This document shows, piece by piece, positions 22,612 to 34,008 of a stretch of 64,000 nt of DNA (positions are counted from its first letter, which is position 1; every line of letters starts with the position of its first letter). The notes beneath the pieces were generated by a model. That model saw only the letters and a list, made by a program, of their open reading frames with translations. It did no database searches and was not told the DNA's origin. Source of the DNA: Talpa occidentalis (Eukaryota > Chordata > Mammalia > Eulipotyphla > Talpidae); contig NW_023601104.1 of assembly GCF_014898055.3 (NCBI RefSeq), positions 80,459,106 to 80,523,105 on the forward strand, read 5' to 3'. The position numbers and the translations under genes were made by a program.

Positions 22612-25194
22612 ACAACAAAAACAGAAGAAAGCAAGAGTTTCCAGAAAAATAGAAGTAGCAGTGTCCCAGAGCACAGCTAGACAGAGCGAGCCGTGGGGAA
22701 TTCGTGAGTATGTGAGAGTGATTTCAGTGGAAGCTGGGTGAGGAAGGCATGGGAGGATGGGGGAGGAAGCAGGGCCCCCATTCCTTGCTGTGTGGAGGTC
22801 GGGTGGGCTTGCTCCCCGGGTGACAGTGTCTCTGGACAACCGAACGGAAAGGAATTCAAAAGGAAAGTCAGAGAGCGATGGCTTTCATGAGGCTGCACTC
22901 CAGTTCTCTTCAATCCATCCTGCTTGCTTTTAAGGCATTTATTCCTGAGCTTATTGCACAGCTGCTAAAAGTAGTGAAAGTGAAAAGCTTAATGATATTT
23001 TTGCCTTCTTATTTTGTAAGAAATGATTCCACTCCCATGTTTAAACTGCTGGGAGAATAATATGAAAAACGTGTATTTCTGGTTTTTATCAATGGAAGTC
23101 CATGTTTTCGCAATGTTTTAAGGAATCAGTTCTTTACTCTTTGAGACAAAAATGAACCGTCTCACACTGAAAATTTTTTATTGTCAAGTTCAATGTCATT
23201 AAGAAGAGTCACTGGAGGAATTTAAGTATTCCCCACAATGCGATTTCTACAAAACAGAGAAGGCTGAAATGAGGAAGATGACTGAATGTTAAGACTGTTT
23301 CTTCTCTATTAAAAAAAAACACAGCAAAAATGGTTTCTGTTGCCATGTAGGTTTTTGTGTGTTTTCTTTTGGTTTTGGCCCAAACTCTAGTGTATTATGT
23401 TCTTTGGTGTCATAGAAAAGAGTCTTCTCTGCCTGTGGCACAATGAACATACATAAAACACACACCTTGCTTTACCCATGCAGCAAGGTATCTGAGAGTA
23501 AATTTGCTTACAGATCTGGTTGACTCGGTTAGCCAGCAACCAAGATAACTAGTTAAATCCCCCATGGGGATAACTAGTTTATTCCACAGCCACAGATGGT
23601 CCCCTACCTATATGTGTGGTTATGACAAGAACAGTCTGGCAAGAGGTGGGGGATAATCAGTGCAAACCCAATGCTACTTCTGGAGAGACAATGATTGATT
23701 GGCACAACTGGCATCCAAGAGCGAGACTGGGACACAGCCTTTACGTCCATCAACAGACACGCTGGATGGTCTCAACAGGAGTATACAGGCATCCCCATAA
23801 GAGCTGGACAACCAGTTCCAAGAGGCTGCATCCTGGATGGGAGACCAGGGTCTGCTGATGACCTGCAGGGCCCCATGAGGCTGTGCTCTGCCCGGGCTCT
23901 GGCTGCTGGATGCTCCTCCCCCCGCAATTGCAATAAAGGCTGGGAAGGTGGTCCCTGGCATTGCCAGTCTTTAGTGGGAGGTGGCTTTGTCTCCTAAGGT
24001 CGGGGATTCCCCAAGCACAGGACAGGGGGGACATTCTGAGCTGAAAAAAAATGACAAATGTTACTCTCATTCTTGAGAACTGAGACTATGACTTCACCTT
24101 CCTTGCGGGTCCAGACCCACGCCCTGCACAAGGGAGGTGGCAACAAGACTTCTGGTTATGAACATTATGCCAACAGATGCTCAGAGGGCGTGACATCTGT
24201 CGAATTACAGGCCAACAGTAATTAGTGTGAGCAGCTCCACAGCTCTCTCGGTCTTTCCACTTGAAAGACGTGGCTCTTTGGCCAGCATGTAACATGGCCG
24301 TGTTAGACTCAACGTTCCTAGTCATGTTCATGTTCTATGTGAAAGCCATTAACAAAACCACGTCCACTCAGTGAAAATCTCCTCTGGTCCCCATGACTAC
24401 ATTACAGTTTCATGGTATATAAGAAATTAGGAAATAAAAGTATTTAAACCTTCTGGTTGCTGTGAAGTTAGCGAGAGAGGAGATCACCGCAGCATTTTAA
24501 GATGAACATCTCAAAACTGCACTCGGCATGGCTGGCAGGGTCATCTACATGGTCATTTGACAAGATTGTTCTTCCTGGTCACTGCCTACCAAGAGGAAAG
24601 TGGGGTGCTGATTGGCGACAAGCCACCCGTTTTCTGTGAAATGAGAACACTGGGGGCGCTGATGTGGTAAAGTTATCAAATACCTTACATCCAAACAGCT
24701 ACTGAAAAATGACTTCCATGCAGGCAACGTTTTCTTCCTGACAGTAATGGTCGCTATTCTAACGTAGAATATGGTGCCTTCCAGACACTGGGAGCTCACT
24801 GAATTTTTCATAGTAGCGATAACAGCTAGAGACAACATAAATTGCCTCTTATTTTGTTAGCAAAAAAAAACCTTGGCATTTTGTGGTCCCTAGGGAGTTA
24901 TTCTAATACAAGCATTCTAAAAGTATAGGTGGAGAATTAGACCTACTGTGGTGCATTTTAATAAGATGATGATTATTGTTAGATGAGCATCTGTAGCAGA
25001 GAACAAACATTCCTGTAGATCACTCATCTTAACCATGGCGCAACGTGCTGAAGGACTCAACGTGCTATTTCAGAACTACATGAATTCAGAGGGACTGAGA
25101 TCTAGAGATGGCTCAGAAAGACTATAAATGCTACCATTTTATGGCCCAAACGCACTGCAAAAAAAATATCTTGCAGGCTTGATTTGATTTCATC
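22612..25194. other. Mostly unique sequence, no gene supported
   Basis: Includes an LTR- or 3'-exon-like stretch (entered separately at 23500-24010) and a CTCF-core-like site at 24645-24662. The 100-codon frames at 22516-24070 overlap on both strands and lack domains. Confidence 0.45.
23500..24010 (+). other. LTR-like or terminal-exon-like stretch with AATAAA
   Basis: A GC-richer segment whose right part has a polyadenylation hexamer AATAAA at 23932-23937, followed by a GT-rich region ('ctgggaaggtggtccctggc' and 'tttagtgggaggtggctttg'). That is the layout of a 3' end or of an LTR R/U5 region. No TG...CA ends, target duplication or protein frame was identified. Identity unresolved. Confidence 0.3.
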
Positions 25195-25350
25195 CAGAAG
25201 TGAAGGGCAGCGGGTCTTCTCACATCCACTTTATGGCTAAGACAGCAGCATGAAGCAATGTTTGCAAGACAGCTCAGTCGGGAAGCGGCAGAGCTGGGAT
25301 GTAGACTCCAAAGCCCGTGGCCGTGACCTGCACCCCTACCGTGTAGACTA
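25195..25350 (-). repeat. MIR SINE fragment, reverse
   Basis: 'aagcggcagagctgggatgt' followed by 'agactccaaagcccgtggcc' is the reverse complement of the MIR tRNA-to-core region and is well preserved. Confidence 0.7.
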
Positions 25351-27312
25351 ACGGGCATTTATCACAGGTGTGACGTCTCAGTTCAATGTCTTGGCCAGGA
25401 CTCAGCTTGCAAAGGTTGTCCGGATCCACTGAGGCTGATGATTGGTGGCAGAGGTTGTCCTGTGACGATGACATGTGAGTCTAAATGAAACAGGGTTTTC
25501 TGTGATGTGTGGAATCATTTCACTCCTCGACACTCCAGCTCTGCTCCTTTGAACTGGAAGTTCTCAGATTCAGTGCTCTGCCTGACGCCTGCCTCAGTGG
25601 ATGAGCGTGGGGCCTGCGGCTCCTGGCCTGCTCTCCTGCCAGAGGGGCTGGGAGTAGCATGATGCAACATCCCCATGTGCCTTTGGCTTTTCTTTCCTGA
25701 GTATTCCAAGGCTTAATTAACGTGTGTAAAGTGATCTGAAATGCAGGAATAAAAAGAGCCAGCAACTGCAGAGTGTGTATGATTACCTGAGGCGAGACAG
25801 CTGAGAAAGGGAGGCCCAGGCAGACAAAGGGGGTTCTGGGGAGACGTGGAGAGGCCTTCAGCACAGCAGCCAGCTGGTTGGCCCACAGCCAGATCGGACT
25901 GTTTCTGGCAGCATTCTGCCCCACGCTTTCCTCGCAAGGCCTGTATCTCGGCTCAGAACCCAGGAGAAAGAATTCCTGAAGGGCTGAGCAAAGCTGAGGA
26001 ATGGGCCTGAGGTTACAAACCACAGCCAGGTCCGTAACTGGCCCGATAGAGATGGGGAGGCAGCGACTCCCCCCATCTTTTCCTGTTGCCAACACTGGTC
26101 TGGCTGCAAATTCCTGAAAGTGGTAGATGAAGGAGTAAATGTGATAAATAGCAAAGATATGAATGAAGCAAATTGAGCTTTGTTCCCGGCTTTTGACAAG
26201 CTTGGATTCATAGTAGTGATTTAGTACTGTCACCTGTGGGAGGCAATAAATCCCTTATAAAATGGTGGGTAAAAATACCAAAGCCGGAGTCCCCTGCTAT
26301 TTCACGTCTCTTAAGTGTGTGTTAGTGAAAGGGCGAGGCTATGGCTTTCATGAGAATGTGGGGGTTTGTGACTTCATAAGGTGAAGGCAGGTGGCATTTT
26401 ATTGCAATTTCATGCAAACAAAGAAGCAAGAGGAAAATCTTTCCTTCAATATAACCTGATACCACCTGTATCTAGAAAGTCGGAGAGCGTTTTGGGGTTC
26501 TCTCCAATAGCGTGAGGATTTCTGTGCATCTGTGTGTGTATATAAATGGGTCTTATGTATACAGCCTGTTCTAAACTGTTTATCGTGATGGAGGGGGACA
26601 AGGTTTGTTTGGATAATCCAAAGTTTATATTAGGCTTTCATCATGTTTTTATGTCCTGCTTAGGCTAATAGTTGGGTTGTTATCCATCTCCTGCGCCCAC
26701 AAACTGAGGATGTGGCTGCTGGCAGTACCCTACAGCTTGGAGACCAGAGCGGAAGGAGCCTGCTTCCCCTGGCTTGGGCTAGAGATTCCAGAGGACACTA
26801 ACTGGCCTGGCCGGGGTCAAGTCTTTCCTTGGAGGGGGAGGGTCTCCTATTCAATACCACGAACATCTTGTGAAGTGGAAAATCCCACAAGAGAGCTAGG
26901 CAGTTGCCCCCACCTATGTCTGCTCCAGCTGGGAAGTTAAGGAGGCGAGAGGACAGTTGTCCCCAGCTTATAGTTTTTAGGGGTTTTTTGGTGGGGGTGG
27001 TGGGTGGGGATTGTTTTTCAAGTGTCAAGACCCACCACAGTCATCTAGTTTGTTCTTTTCTGGACATTGCATTTCTGACTGATTTTTCTTGGAGGTGTGT
27101 CTGGGTGAATCCTTTGGTGTATGCAGTATCTGATGTTTCCCGTGGGTGGGGGAGGGCCATCTGAAGTCACCAGTGATGGCTTGCTTCGGGTCAGCATGGA
27201 TTCTCGCTGCAACTGGGATGATAGTGACCTCCCAATAAGTCTCCTTGCCTCAGACTTTCTCTCTTCTAAATCATCCTCCATACAATTCCTTATAAAGCAC
27301 AGTTTCTTCAAT
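25351..27312. other. Unique sequence; longest open frame of the window, no domain
   Basis: The minus-strand frame at 25520-26233 (237 codons) is the longest in the window. It has no recognisable domain, no strong start context that I can argue for, and two overlapping minus-strand frames run through it. I do not call it a gene. Confidence 0.45.
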
Positions 27313-27780
27313 ATGGTGATGGTGAATTTTATGGCTCAACTTGACTGGGTAACAAGGTGTCCAGATATTTGGTTAGACATCTGGTATTTCTGTTTGTGAG
27401 GGTATTTTGGATGGGATCAATATCTGAATCAATAGATTGACTAAAGCGGATTGTTCTCCCTAATGTGGGTGGGCCTCATCCAATCAGTTGAAGACCTGGC
27501 TAACGCGCAAAGTCTGTGAAAAAGAACACATGCCTGGCTGCCCGGAGCTGGGACACTGGTTCCTTTTGGGCCTTTGGGCTTGACCTGTGACACTAGGTCT
27601 CCCTGCATCCAGAGTCTGCCCACACTTGGACTGAAGCCACACTGTGGCTTCTCCTGGGACTCCAGTTTGCTGACTGCAACTCTTGTAACTTGTCAGCCGC
27701 CAGACTTGAGTGAGCCGATACCTTATAGTAAATTTTCCTCTCTATATTGTGGGTTTTATTTCTCTGAGGGAACCCTCACT
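27313..27780 (-). repeat. Interspersed repeat, reverse copy
   Basis: 'gtgaattttatggctcaact', 'tgtgggtgggcctcatccaa', 'tcagttgaagacctggctaa' and a final 'ctctgagggaaccctcac' are the reverse strand of the family at 19205-19685. Nearly full length. Confidence 0.75.
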
Positions 27781-27954
27781 GTGCATGTGTGTGGAGGGAG
27801 ACAATGAATAATAGGAGTAAGTAAATTAGTCATCTGTTAGAAGATGGAAAGTGCAAAGAAATAAGGGAAAAGTCTGGCAGCATCGGAGGATCCTTTTGAC
27901 ATTCGAGGGGATCTTGAGCAGAGGCTTATGGGAAAACTAACATTCAAACCCAGG

Positions 27955-28165
27955 CAGAAGTTGGCCCCTGCCTACATCTCCAGCAGGATCCTCAGGCACT
28001 GCTCTCCATACATCACTCTGACCTGCCTGCCTTTTTCTTCCCTCTTTGCCTTTGGCCGTGTCTGGGATGTGCCCACCATTAGGATGTTCTTCTCACTCTT
28101 GCCCCTGAAGGCTCGAATCATGTCTTTTGTTTTCCACCTCCACTGCCTAGCACTGCGATTTACGG
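27955..28165 (+). repeat. L2 LINE fragment
   Basis: 'ggcccctgcctacatctcca' through 'ccctgaaggctcgaatcatg' and 'ccactgcctagcac' is a diverged L2 3' segment. Confidence 0.6.
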
Positions 28166-28169
28166 ATGC

Positions 28170-28330
28170 TTTTTGGGCGTCGAACAGACTTGGATTTGAG
28201 CTGTAATTCTGCCTCTAAATATACACCCAACTTTGGGCAAATTTGTTCGTCTGTAAAATGGGAGTAAAAATAGTCCCCTGCTTATAAGCTTACAGACTAA
28301 AAATAAGAAAATGCAGGTAAAATGACTCAG
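28170..28330 (+). repeat. MIR SINE
   Basis: 'agacttggatttgagctgta', 'attctgcctctaaatataca', 'ctttgggcaaatttgttcgt' and 'ctgtaaaatgggagtaaaaa' reproduce the MIR core in order. Good match. Confidence 0.8.
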
Positions 28331-28764
28331 TGACTCTTTGATGCTATTTTTATTGCTCTCCCTCCCCACCCCCTCCTCCCTTCTTCCTCTTTTCTCTGAG
28401 CTCTGGAGCCCAGGGCCAGCCTCCACCCACCACAGGCCTTCTGACTGGCTGTTGAAAGTCAGACCCAAACAACATCCCTTCTCAGCGTGGCTCTGCACGC
28501 TGACCGGCCATCTTGGCTCCCTCCCTCACAGTCATCCTTGCCTCAGCCCACATTTCAGATTTGGGTATTTTCCTGACTTCCCACAGCTGCTTGCTTTCTT
28601 GCTGGTATGTTTCTTGATGTCTTGATTGTTAAACTCTCTGCCCGAACTCCTGGCTAGACAGTCCCAAGCCTGCAGCACTAGACTGAACCCAGCTCTGAAA
28701 AGGAGGCAGCATTCATTCTGTGGCAGGGAAAGAAAAACACTTCAAATGTTTAGCACAGAAGGAT

Positions 28765-29120
28765 TTTTTTTTTTTAAATTGACTTTATGTTTTTAATAAC
28801 AGTTTTTAATTTACAGAAAAAATCAAGAAGATAATACAGAGAATTCCCATATGCTCACACCAGCTTCCTCTGTTCCTAATACCTATATGTTAAAGTAAGG
28901 TATGTTTGTTACAATTAATGAACCAATACATTTTTACGAACAAAAGTCCGTACACTATTCAGATTTCCTTAGTCTTTACCTGATGGCCTTTTCTGTTCTA
29001 GGATCCCATCACAATACATTTTATGGCATCTCTCCCTAAGCTCTTCTTTGCACTAACTTTGTTCTCAGCCTTTCCTTGTTTTCTGATGGCCTTGAGTTTT
29101 GAGGAGTATTGCTCAAGTAT
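28765..29120 (+). repeat. L1 LINE 3' end (old, L1ME/L1M type)
   Basis: 'ttaatttacagaaaaaatca', 'cagagaattcccatatgctc', 'attcagatttccttagtctt' and 'gatggccttgagttttgagg' follow the 3' end of ancient L1 elements. Confidence 0.8.
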
Positions 29121-30559
29121 TTCTTAGATGCCCTTCCATTGACACTGTTGATGCGCACAGAAGGAATTTAATGCAGGGGATTGCTCACACAGGTGCTGCA
29201 GGATCTGAGATGCAAATGGGATGGTGAACTTACCCAGAGACTAATTCTAGCAGAAAACCATTAATATCCCTAAGCTGGAGAGTGAATAGGAAGTGGCAGT
29301 GTTGCCTGATCCCAGGGACACCTAGCAGAAACCACTGCAGAGGCAGCCACTGCTGGAGAGGCCATCGGGCCTCTTGGCCTCTCCTTTCACTGCCTCTCAT
29401 TGACCATCACCAGCCATCAGCCAACCAAGCCCGCAGGAGTCCAAGAAACTCACCCTGCAAGACCCAGCACCTAGCTAGTACTCATGAGCAGAGGGCAGGG
29501 CTGAGGATGGCCCATGACCTGGACAGTCAGCCATGAACACACATCACCTGTGACATGGGGTCACTGCAGTTCTTACATCCTGCTCAGCAATTGCCAGCCT
29601 ACCCGCAGGCTTTTCTTCTCATCAACTCCTATTGGTGCTAAGATTACTTGGAGCCCAGCACTTGCATGCTTGAAAGCCACATGGTGTGACTATAAAGTAA
29701 TTAGACCAGTTTTCAACAAAGGGATCAAGTTATTTCATCAAGTAAGTTTTGTCTTAATCCTCCTGAGTCATGAGTAGTTCCCAGGAAAGTCATCCACGCT
29801 TCCAGTACCACTGCTGTGCCCACCCTCCTCCTTCAGAGCTGCACCAGAAAAGGCAGGGGTCGTTTTTTTAGAATAAACTGTCTTTTCAGCTCAATGTCAC
29901 CCAGTTCTCACCTGGCTGGTATTTAGATGGGTTGGGACACATCATCAGAGAAGTTACATTTCCTTTTCACAGAGGGGAGGAGGAAGTGGACCGCCACAAA
30001 CAGAAATGACTAGAGAGTTTCCCATGGGTGCAGGTGGGCTGAGAAGAATGCCTTGGGGGTAGAGGGGGTGGGGACATGGGGTCCAAGCTCACTAACAGGC
30101 CACTGGTTACCTGAAAGTCCTGTGCTTCCAGGGTTTTCTAAGTCTTTCAGTTGGGTGTGCTCACAGAGAACCAAATTCCTCTTGAGCAAACCTCACTCCT
30201 CCACGTGTAAAATGCAATCATTTCTTAGTCTCTGACAAAGAACACAAAGGTGCCCAGGTAAGGGAGTATTCATGGCTCGGCCTGAGTTTTAAGTTTTCCT
30301 TCTGCCAGAACAGAAACAGAAAGCTGACCAGACAGGTCTCCCAGCTGCCTTGCTCACTAGCCTGCTTTCTCATTTGGTAGACTGAAGCATTGTCACTTAG
30401 CCCCTGCTTCCCATGCTGATAAATCACTGTTCTACAGCAGGTAAGACAAGTGACTAGAGAAACCTACCTGCATTCCCCCCACACACACCTCCTTTTCCCC
30501 AGCACTTCTGGAGAAATATTTGGGAGGCCAGGTGCCAAGCCTGAGAAAGCAGAGTCTCT
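29121..30559. other. Intergenic sequence, probably one more old repeat
   Basis: About 29150-29530 ('agaaggaatttaatgcaggg', 'gggcctcttggcctctcctt') has the feel of an old LTR-class repeat I cannot name. The rest is unique. No gene supported. Confidence 0.4.
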
Positions 30560-30760
30560 TGGATGTATTGTGGGGACTGAGACTGGGGTCCCTGCTCCTT
30601 GCACAACAGCTGTGTGATTTTGTAATTTTACCCTTCAGGATCTCCACTCTCTCATTGGAAAAAGGGGGGGGTTATGTCTGTTTTGTCACAGAGGTGTGTA
30701 AAGATCACACAAGATGTAGGTATGCACACTTTGAAGACTGACAAGTGTTACATATTGCCA
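30560..30760 (+). repeat. MIR SINE fragment
   Basis: 'gctgtgtgattttgtaattt', 'caggatctccactctctcat' and 'gtgtgtaaagatcacacaag' is a diverged MIR core. Confidence 0.55.
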
Positions 30761-31689
30761 CTAGTTCTTTGCATGGACATAAGGCAGCAGGAAAGGTACC
30801 TTTGATGTTTAATTAATACTGAAAATCTTCCATTACATTTATTTAGCTATAATTGGGAAGGAGGAGGGCAAGAGTAATTTTCAAAGGGACTTTTTCTGCT
30901 CCAAAAATAGAACTCAGAAAACACATACTTGATTTTCCTTTTGGTGTCAAACCACAGCACCATTGTTATTAGCAGTTTTACAGAATTGTGACCTTCAAAC
31001 TTGGTGATAGCAAAGACTGAAAAAGAGTCTTGAAGTCTTTCAAACCGGCTTTTCAAACTAAAGCACTTTTATTTTGAATTTAGGGCTAATAGAATTGTCC
31101 TCTTAAATGAGCACTTGTAAGTTTGAGAGTTGCCTTCCAGGTGGGCTGCAGCGAATCAATGTTCTGGAAGCTGCGGAAAGCTCTTTAGGGGACTGGTCCA
31201 AATATGTTATTATAGGGTTCATGGAACAGCTCTCTGCAGTTAAAGTGTTACAGGGCAGGGAGAGGGCCAAGGAGAAATCTAGAACTTATATTTTCCCTAA
31301 TTGTACACAAGCCGTATATATCTAGGATCATAATTTGCTTCCAGTTTACTGAATTTGTGAATCTTTGCACTTGTTTTAATTTGTAATTAAGTTTTCTCTA
31401 GGAGGCACACCATATGCCACCATTAATTCTTCTCGTTGATTTCTTGGGAGGATACACGAGGGCATATTTTGATGCAATTTTTGAGGTCTTTTGAAAATCA
31501 AATGACTGTGTGTTTAGCCATATGGGCCTTTGTTATTTAAAACAGCCTATGCTAAGGTAAGAAAAAGCAAACTGCAAAAGGACCTGTTAAGGAAAAAAAA
31601 AAAAATGATGGGAAAACTGTTGGGAAGAGTGTTTCAAATACACATTTTCACCTTTCGGAGGGGGGTGGGTCTATGAAATCTCTCTCAGT
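30761..31689. other. Unique sequence left of the CpG island
   Basis: No gene or repeat recognised. AT-rich up to about 31650, then an abrupt change to GC-rich sequence. Confidence 0.5.
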
Positions 31690-32290
31690 CGATCCGTGCA
31701 GTCTCCCCCGCCTGAACGCGCACCCCACAGAGCCCCGCCGGCCTACGGCAAGACGCCAGTCACTCCCCTGTGCTTTCAACTGGGCTGCGGAGGGCAACAT
31801 CCGCCTTCGATGAGTTCAGCTGCAGCCAGCGATTTTCTGCTAACAGCTCATGCCAGGATTTGCCATGAGGCGCCAGGCCGTTCGCACCTCCGCCGTCCGG
31901 TTTTGAAAGGGGCCGGCGGGCGTCTCGGCGTTCCCGGGGCTCCGCGGCCCCCCGAGCCGCCTGCGGTAAGCGCCGGCTGCAGGCCGGGCGGGCGGCGGGC
32001 GGGCGCGCGGCGCGCACTAGGACCCAGCGGGGCTCCGGGCCCGGGTGGGAGCCGCGCCGCCGACCCCGGGCGGGCGCGGGGCTGGAGCCGGGGTTCCGGC
32101 CGCGAACCGCTGCAGCTCGGCCGGGAGACGGCGCGACCCCGCGGCGGGGCCACCCGCGAGTCCAGCGCCGCCGCAGCCCCCCAATGCGGCCGCGAGGAGC
32201 AGCGGGGGGGCAGGCGATCGAAGGTAACGAAAATGGGGCTCATTTCCTGTCTCCTGATCGCCGGCTCGGGCGCAGCATTGTCATGAGAAG
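31690..32290 (+). promoter_or_regulatory. CpG island, probable promoter and first exon
   Basis: The only CG-dense stretch in the window: from about 31690 the GC content jumps and CG dinucleotides become frequent, with GC-box-like runs (GGGCGGGCGG near 31986) and no TATA box, as in mammalian CpG-island promoters. Two + strand splice-donor-like sites fit a first exon transcribed rightwards: CTGCG|GTAAGC after 31965 and GAAG|GTAACG after 32223. No matching donor was found on the minus strand within the island. Open frames of 196 (+) and 149 (-) codons cross it, but such frames are expected in GC-rich DNA and they carry no domain. The gene it serves, possibly beyond the window or a long non-coding RNA, is not identified. 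Confidence 0.7.
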
Positions 32291-33717
32291 CCCTCACTGT
32301 TCCGGCTGCTGCATTTTGGGGAGCCCTTTGATTTTTTTTTTTTTTTTAAGGTGTCTGCCCCCCCCCCCTATTTCCACCTGGTTTCAGATTGATTTAGAGC
32401 CTGCAGCCCAAAAGGAAAAGAGCCAGGGAGGGCAAGTTGCATATTTTCATTAGTTTTGTCTCAAAAGTAAGTTCATTTAAAAAACAAAAAAAGTTTCTCA
32501 GGAATTTGTGGATAGTTAATTTTTGGTAAAAATTGAAAAGAGCAGGCAAGGGATAATTTTTAAAATCGTCAAGCAACGGGCGTGTATTCTGTTCATGACT
32601 TCCAGGGGCTTCACTTTTGCGGGCTTCCCAGGCGTGACTTTTATTTTCAGGGACCTACCGCGTTAAATGTGGAGTTTGGCTCCGGCGGAGTTTACAGCAT
32701 TGCTGTCGCCACTGTTTTGCTATCAATTATCAACAGAGTGTCATATCGGTGGGCAGTTTCAGCCTCTTTTCGAATACCGTAACTGGTTATCCTAAGACGA
32801 CATGCACAGAGGAGAGTTCCCTCGGAGGGCAGCAAGACCATCTCTCTTTTTGGAAACATTATTTTTGAGGCGAAAACCCTGATTACCGGCTGGGGAGGCT
32901 GCAAAGACTATTTTTCCTGCTTTTGTTTATACTCCCGGGATGACGTTTGGGGGAGGGAAACGCAATCTTTTCTCGGCAGCTTTTAATTGTGGGCTTATTA
33001 ATTTATTTAATTTATTAGTTTCCATTGGCTGGGGCTTCGGGACTCCTCTGTCACAGGATGTGCTTAAGGTGACACATTTGCTAGCAGTTGGGACACATGA
33101 TGGCAAATGTAAAATGTGCCTCGTGTGCAGGCGCCGGTCGGCTGGATGCTCCCAGGTGGGGCTGGGCTAGGGAGGGTGCAACTGGCCCATTGAGAAAAAA
33201 AGGGGGTCGTTTTCCTTAGCGAAGGAAGACGTCATGTTATATTCCTTTTGTTCCCTGTTTTTCATTGATCGTCAGCTCTGCCTTAGAGAAGGGCAAACAG
33301 CTCCGAGAGTGCAGAGCCGGGAAGGCTGCACGAATGACCGCAGCCCACTTTAACTCTCACGCTGATTGGTCAGTTCCATCGAGACTTGGGAAGCCACTCA
33401 CCCCAACCTTTCTCCGGCACAGATCTCTCCCAGATTGATTTTCAGTTCGGGTGCAGTTTGCTTGAGATCCTTTTCTGTTTAATTTTGTTGTTGTTGTTTC
33501 TATACAGATAAAGTAGGCCATTTTGGTGACAAATTTCCTTGCGGACGTCAGCTTACATTTATAGACATACCACTTTACAATACATTCTCCATGATTGCGC
33601 CTCGGGAGTTGCAGCATGCAAAGTTGTTCAACTTAGAATAATTTTTTTTTTCTGTTTTTTGGATCGGAGCATATGAATGGTACCTTCAAGCAGATGGATG
33701 CCAAACTGTAGCTTTAC
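32291..33717 (+). promoter_or_regulatory. Unique island shore with CRE and CCAAT-box motifs
   Basis: Repeat-free sequence next to the CpG island. It holds a CREB/ATF site GACGTCAT at 33228-33235 and an NF-Y-type inverted CCAAT box CTGATTGGTCAG at 33362-33373. These motifs are promoter-typical and 127 bp apart, so a second start site or proximal enhancer is plausible. No long frame fits a protein. Motif matches are seen; function is inferred. Confidence 0.4.
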
Positions 33718-34008
33718 TTTTTTTTTTTTTTTAAAGATTTATGTTTATTTACTTGTGCATACAAGAACTGGGGTGTAGGTCAGAGGTGTGTGGGGGGATG
33801 GTGGTGAGAGGATTCACCAAAGACAGAGTGGGGAGCAGAACAGGTGGATCTACTGAAATACACTGCTGAGGGGAGCAGAGTGCCAGACGGGAGAGGTCTG
33901 CTGTGCCATGTGGGTCAGCTCCCTGGCCCAGGATCAAACTCAGGCCACAGTGACTGACTATAGCTTGATAGCTTGAGACTTGACCCCTGCACCACCAGGG
34001 AGACTCCC
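33718..34008 (-). repeat. tRNA-derived SINE, older subfamily, reverse
   Basis: Left poly-T, then 'aaagatttatgtttatttac', 'ggagcagaacaggtggatct' and 'gcaccaccagggagactccc' at the right. Same SINE as 7846 but of the older, less CG-rich type. No clear target duplication remains. Confidence 0.9.

Noticed and set aside
23834..23846. TGGATGGGAGACC resembling the 5S rRNA internal promoter box C
   Set aside because: Only 13 bases match and the flanks do not resemble 5S rRNA or a 5S-derived SINE.
25520..26233. 237-codon minus-strand frame, the longest in the window
   Set aside because: No recognisable domain or repeated family pattern, other overlapping minus-strand frames, mixed low-complexity composition and no splice or promoter context. 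A frame of this length is possible by chance in 64 kb of two-stranded sequence with GC-rich patches.
31813..31831. RE1/NRSF-like site 'TTCAGC...GCCAGCGA' in the CpG island
   Set aside because: The two half-sites are one base too close and the second half is imperfect; not strong enough to report.
31696..32297. 196-codon (+) and 149-codon (-) frames across the CpG island
   Set aside because: Both strands are open because stop codons are rare in GC-rich DNA; the products are Arg/Pro/Gly/Ala-rich with no domain. Splice-donor-like sites within the + frame argue for a non-coding exon.
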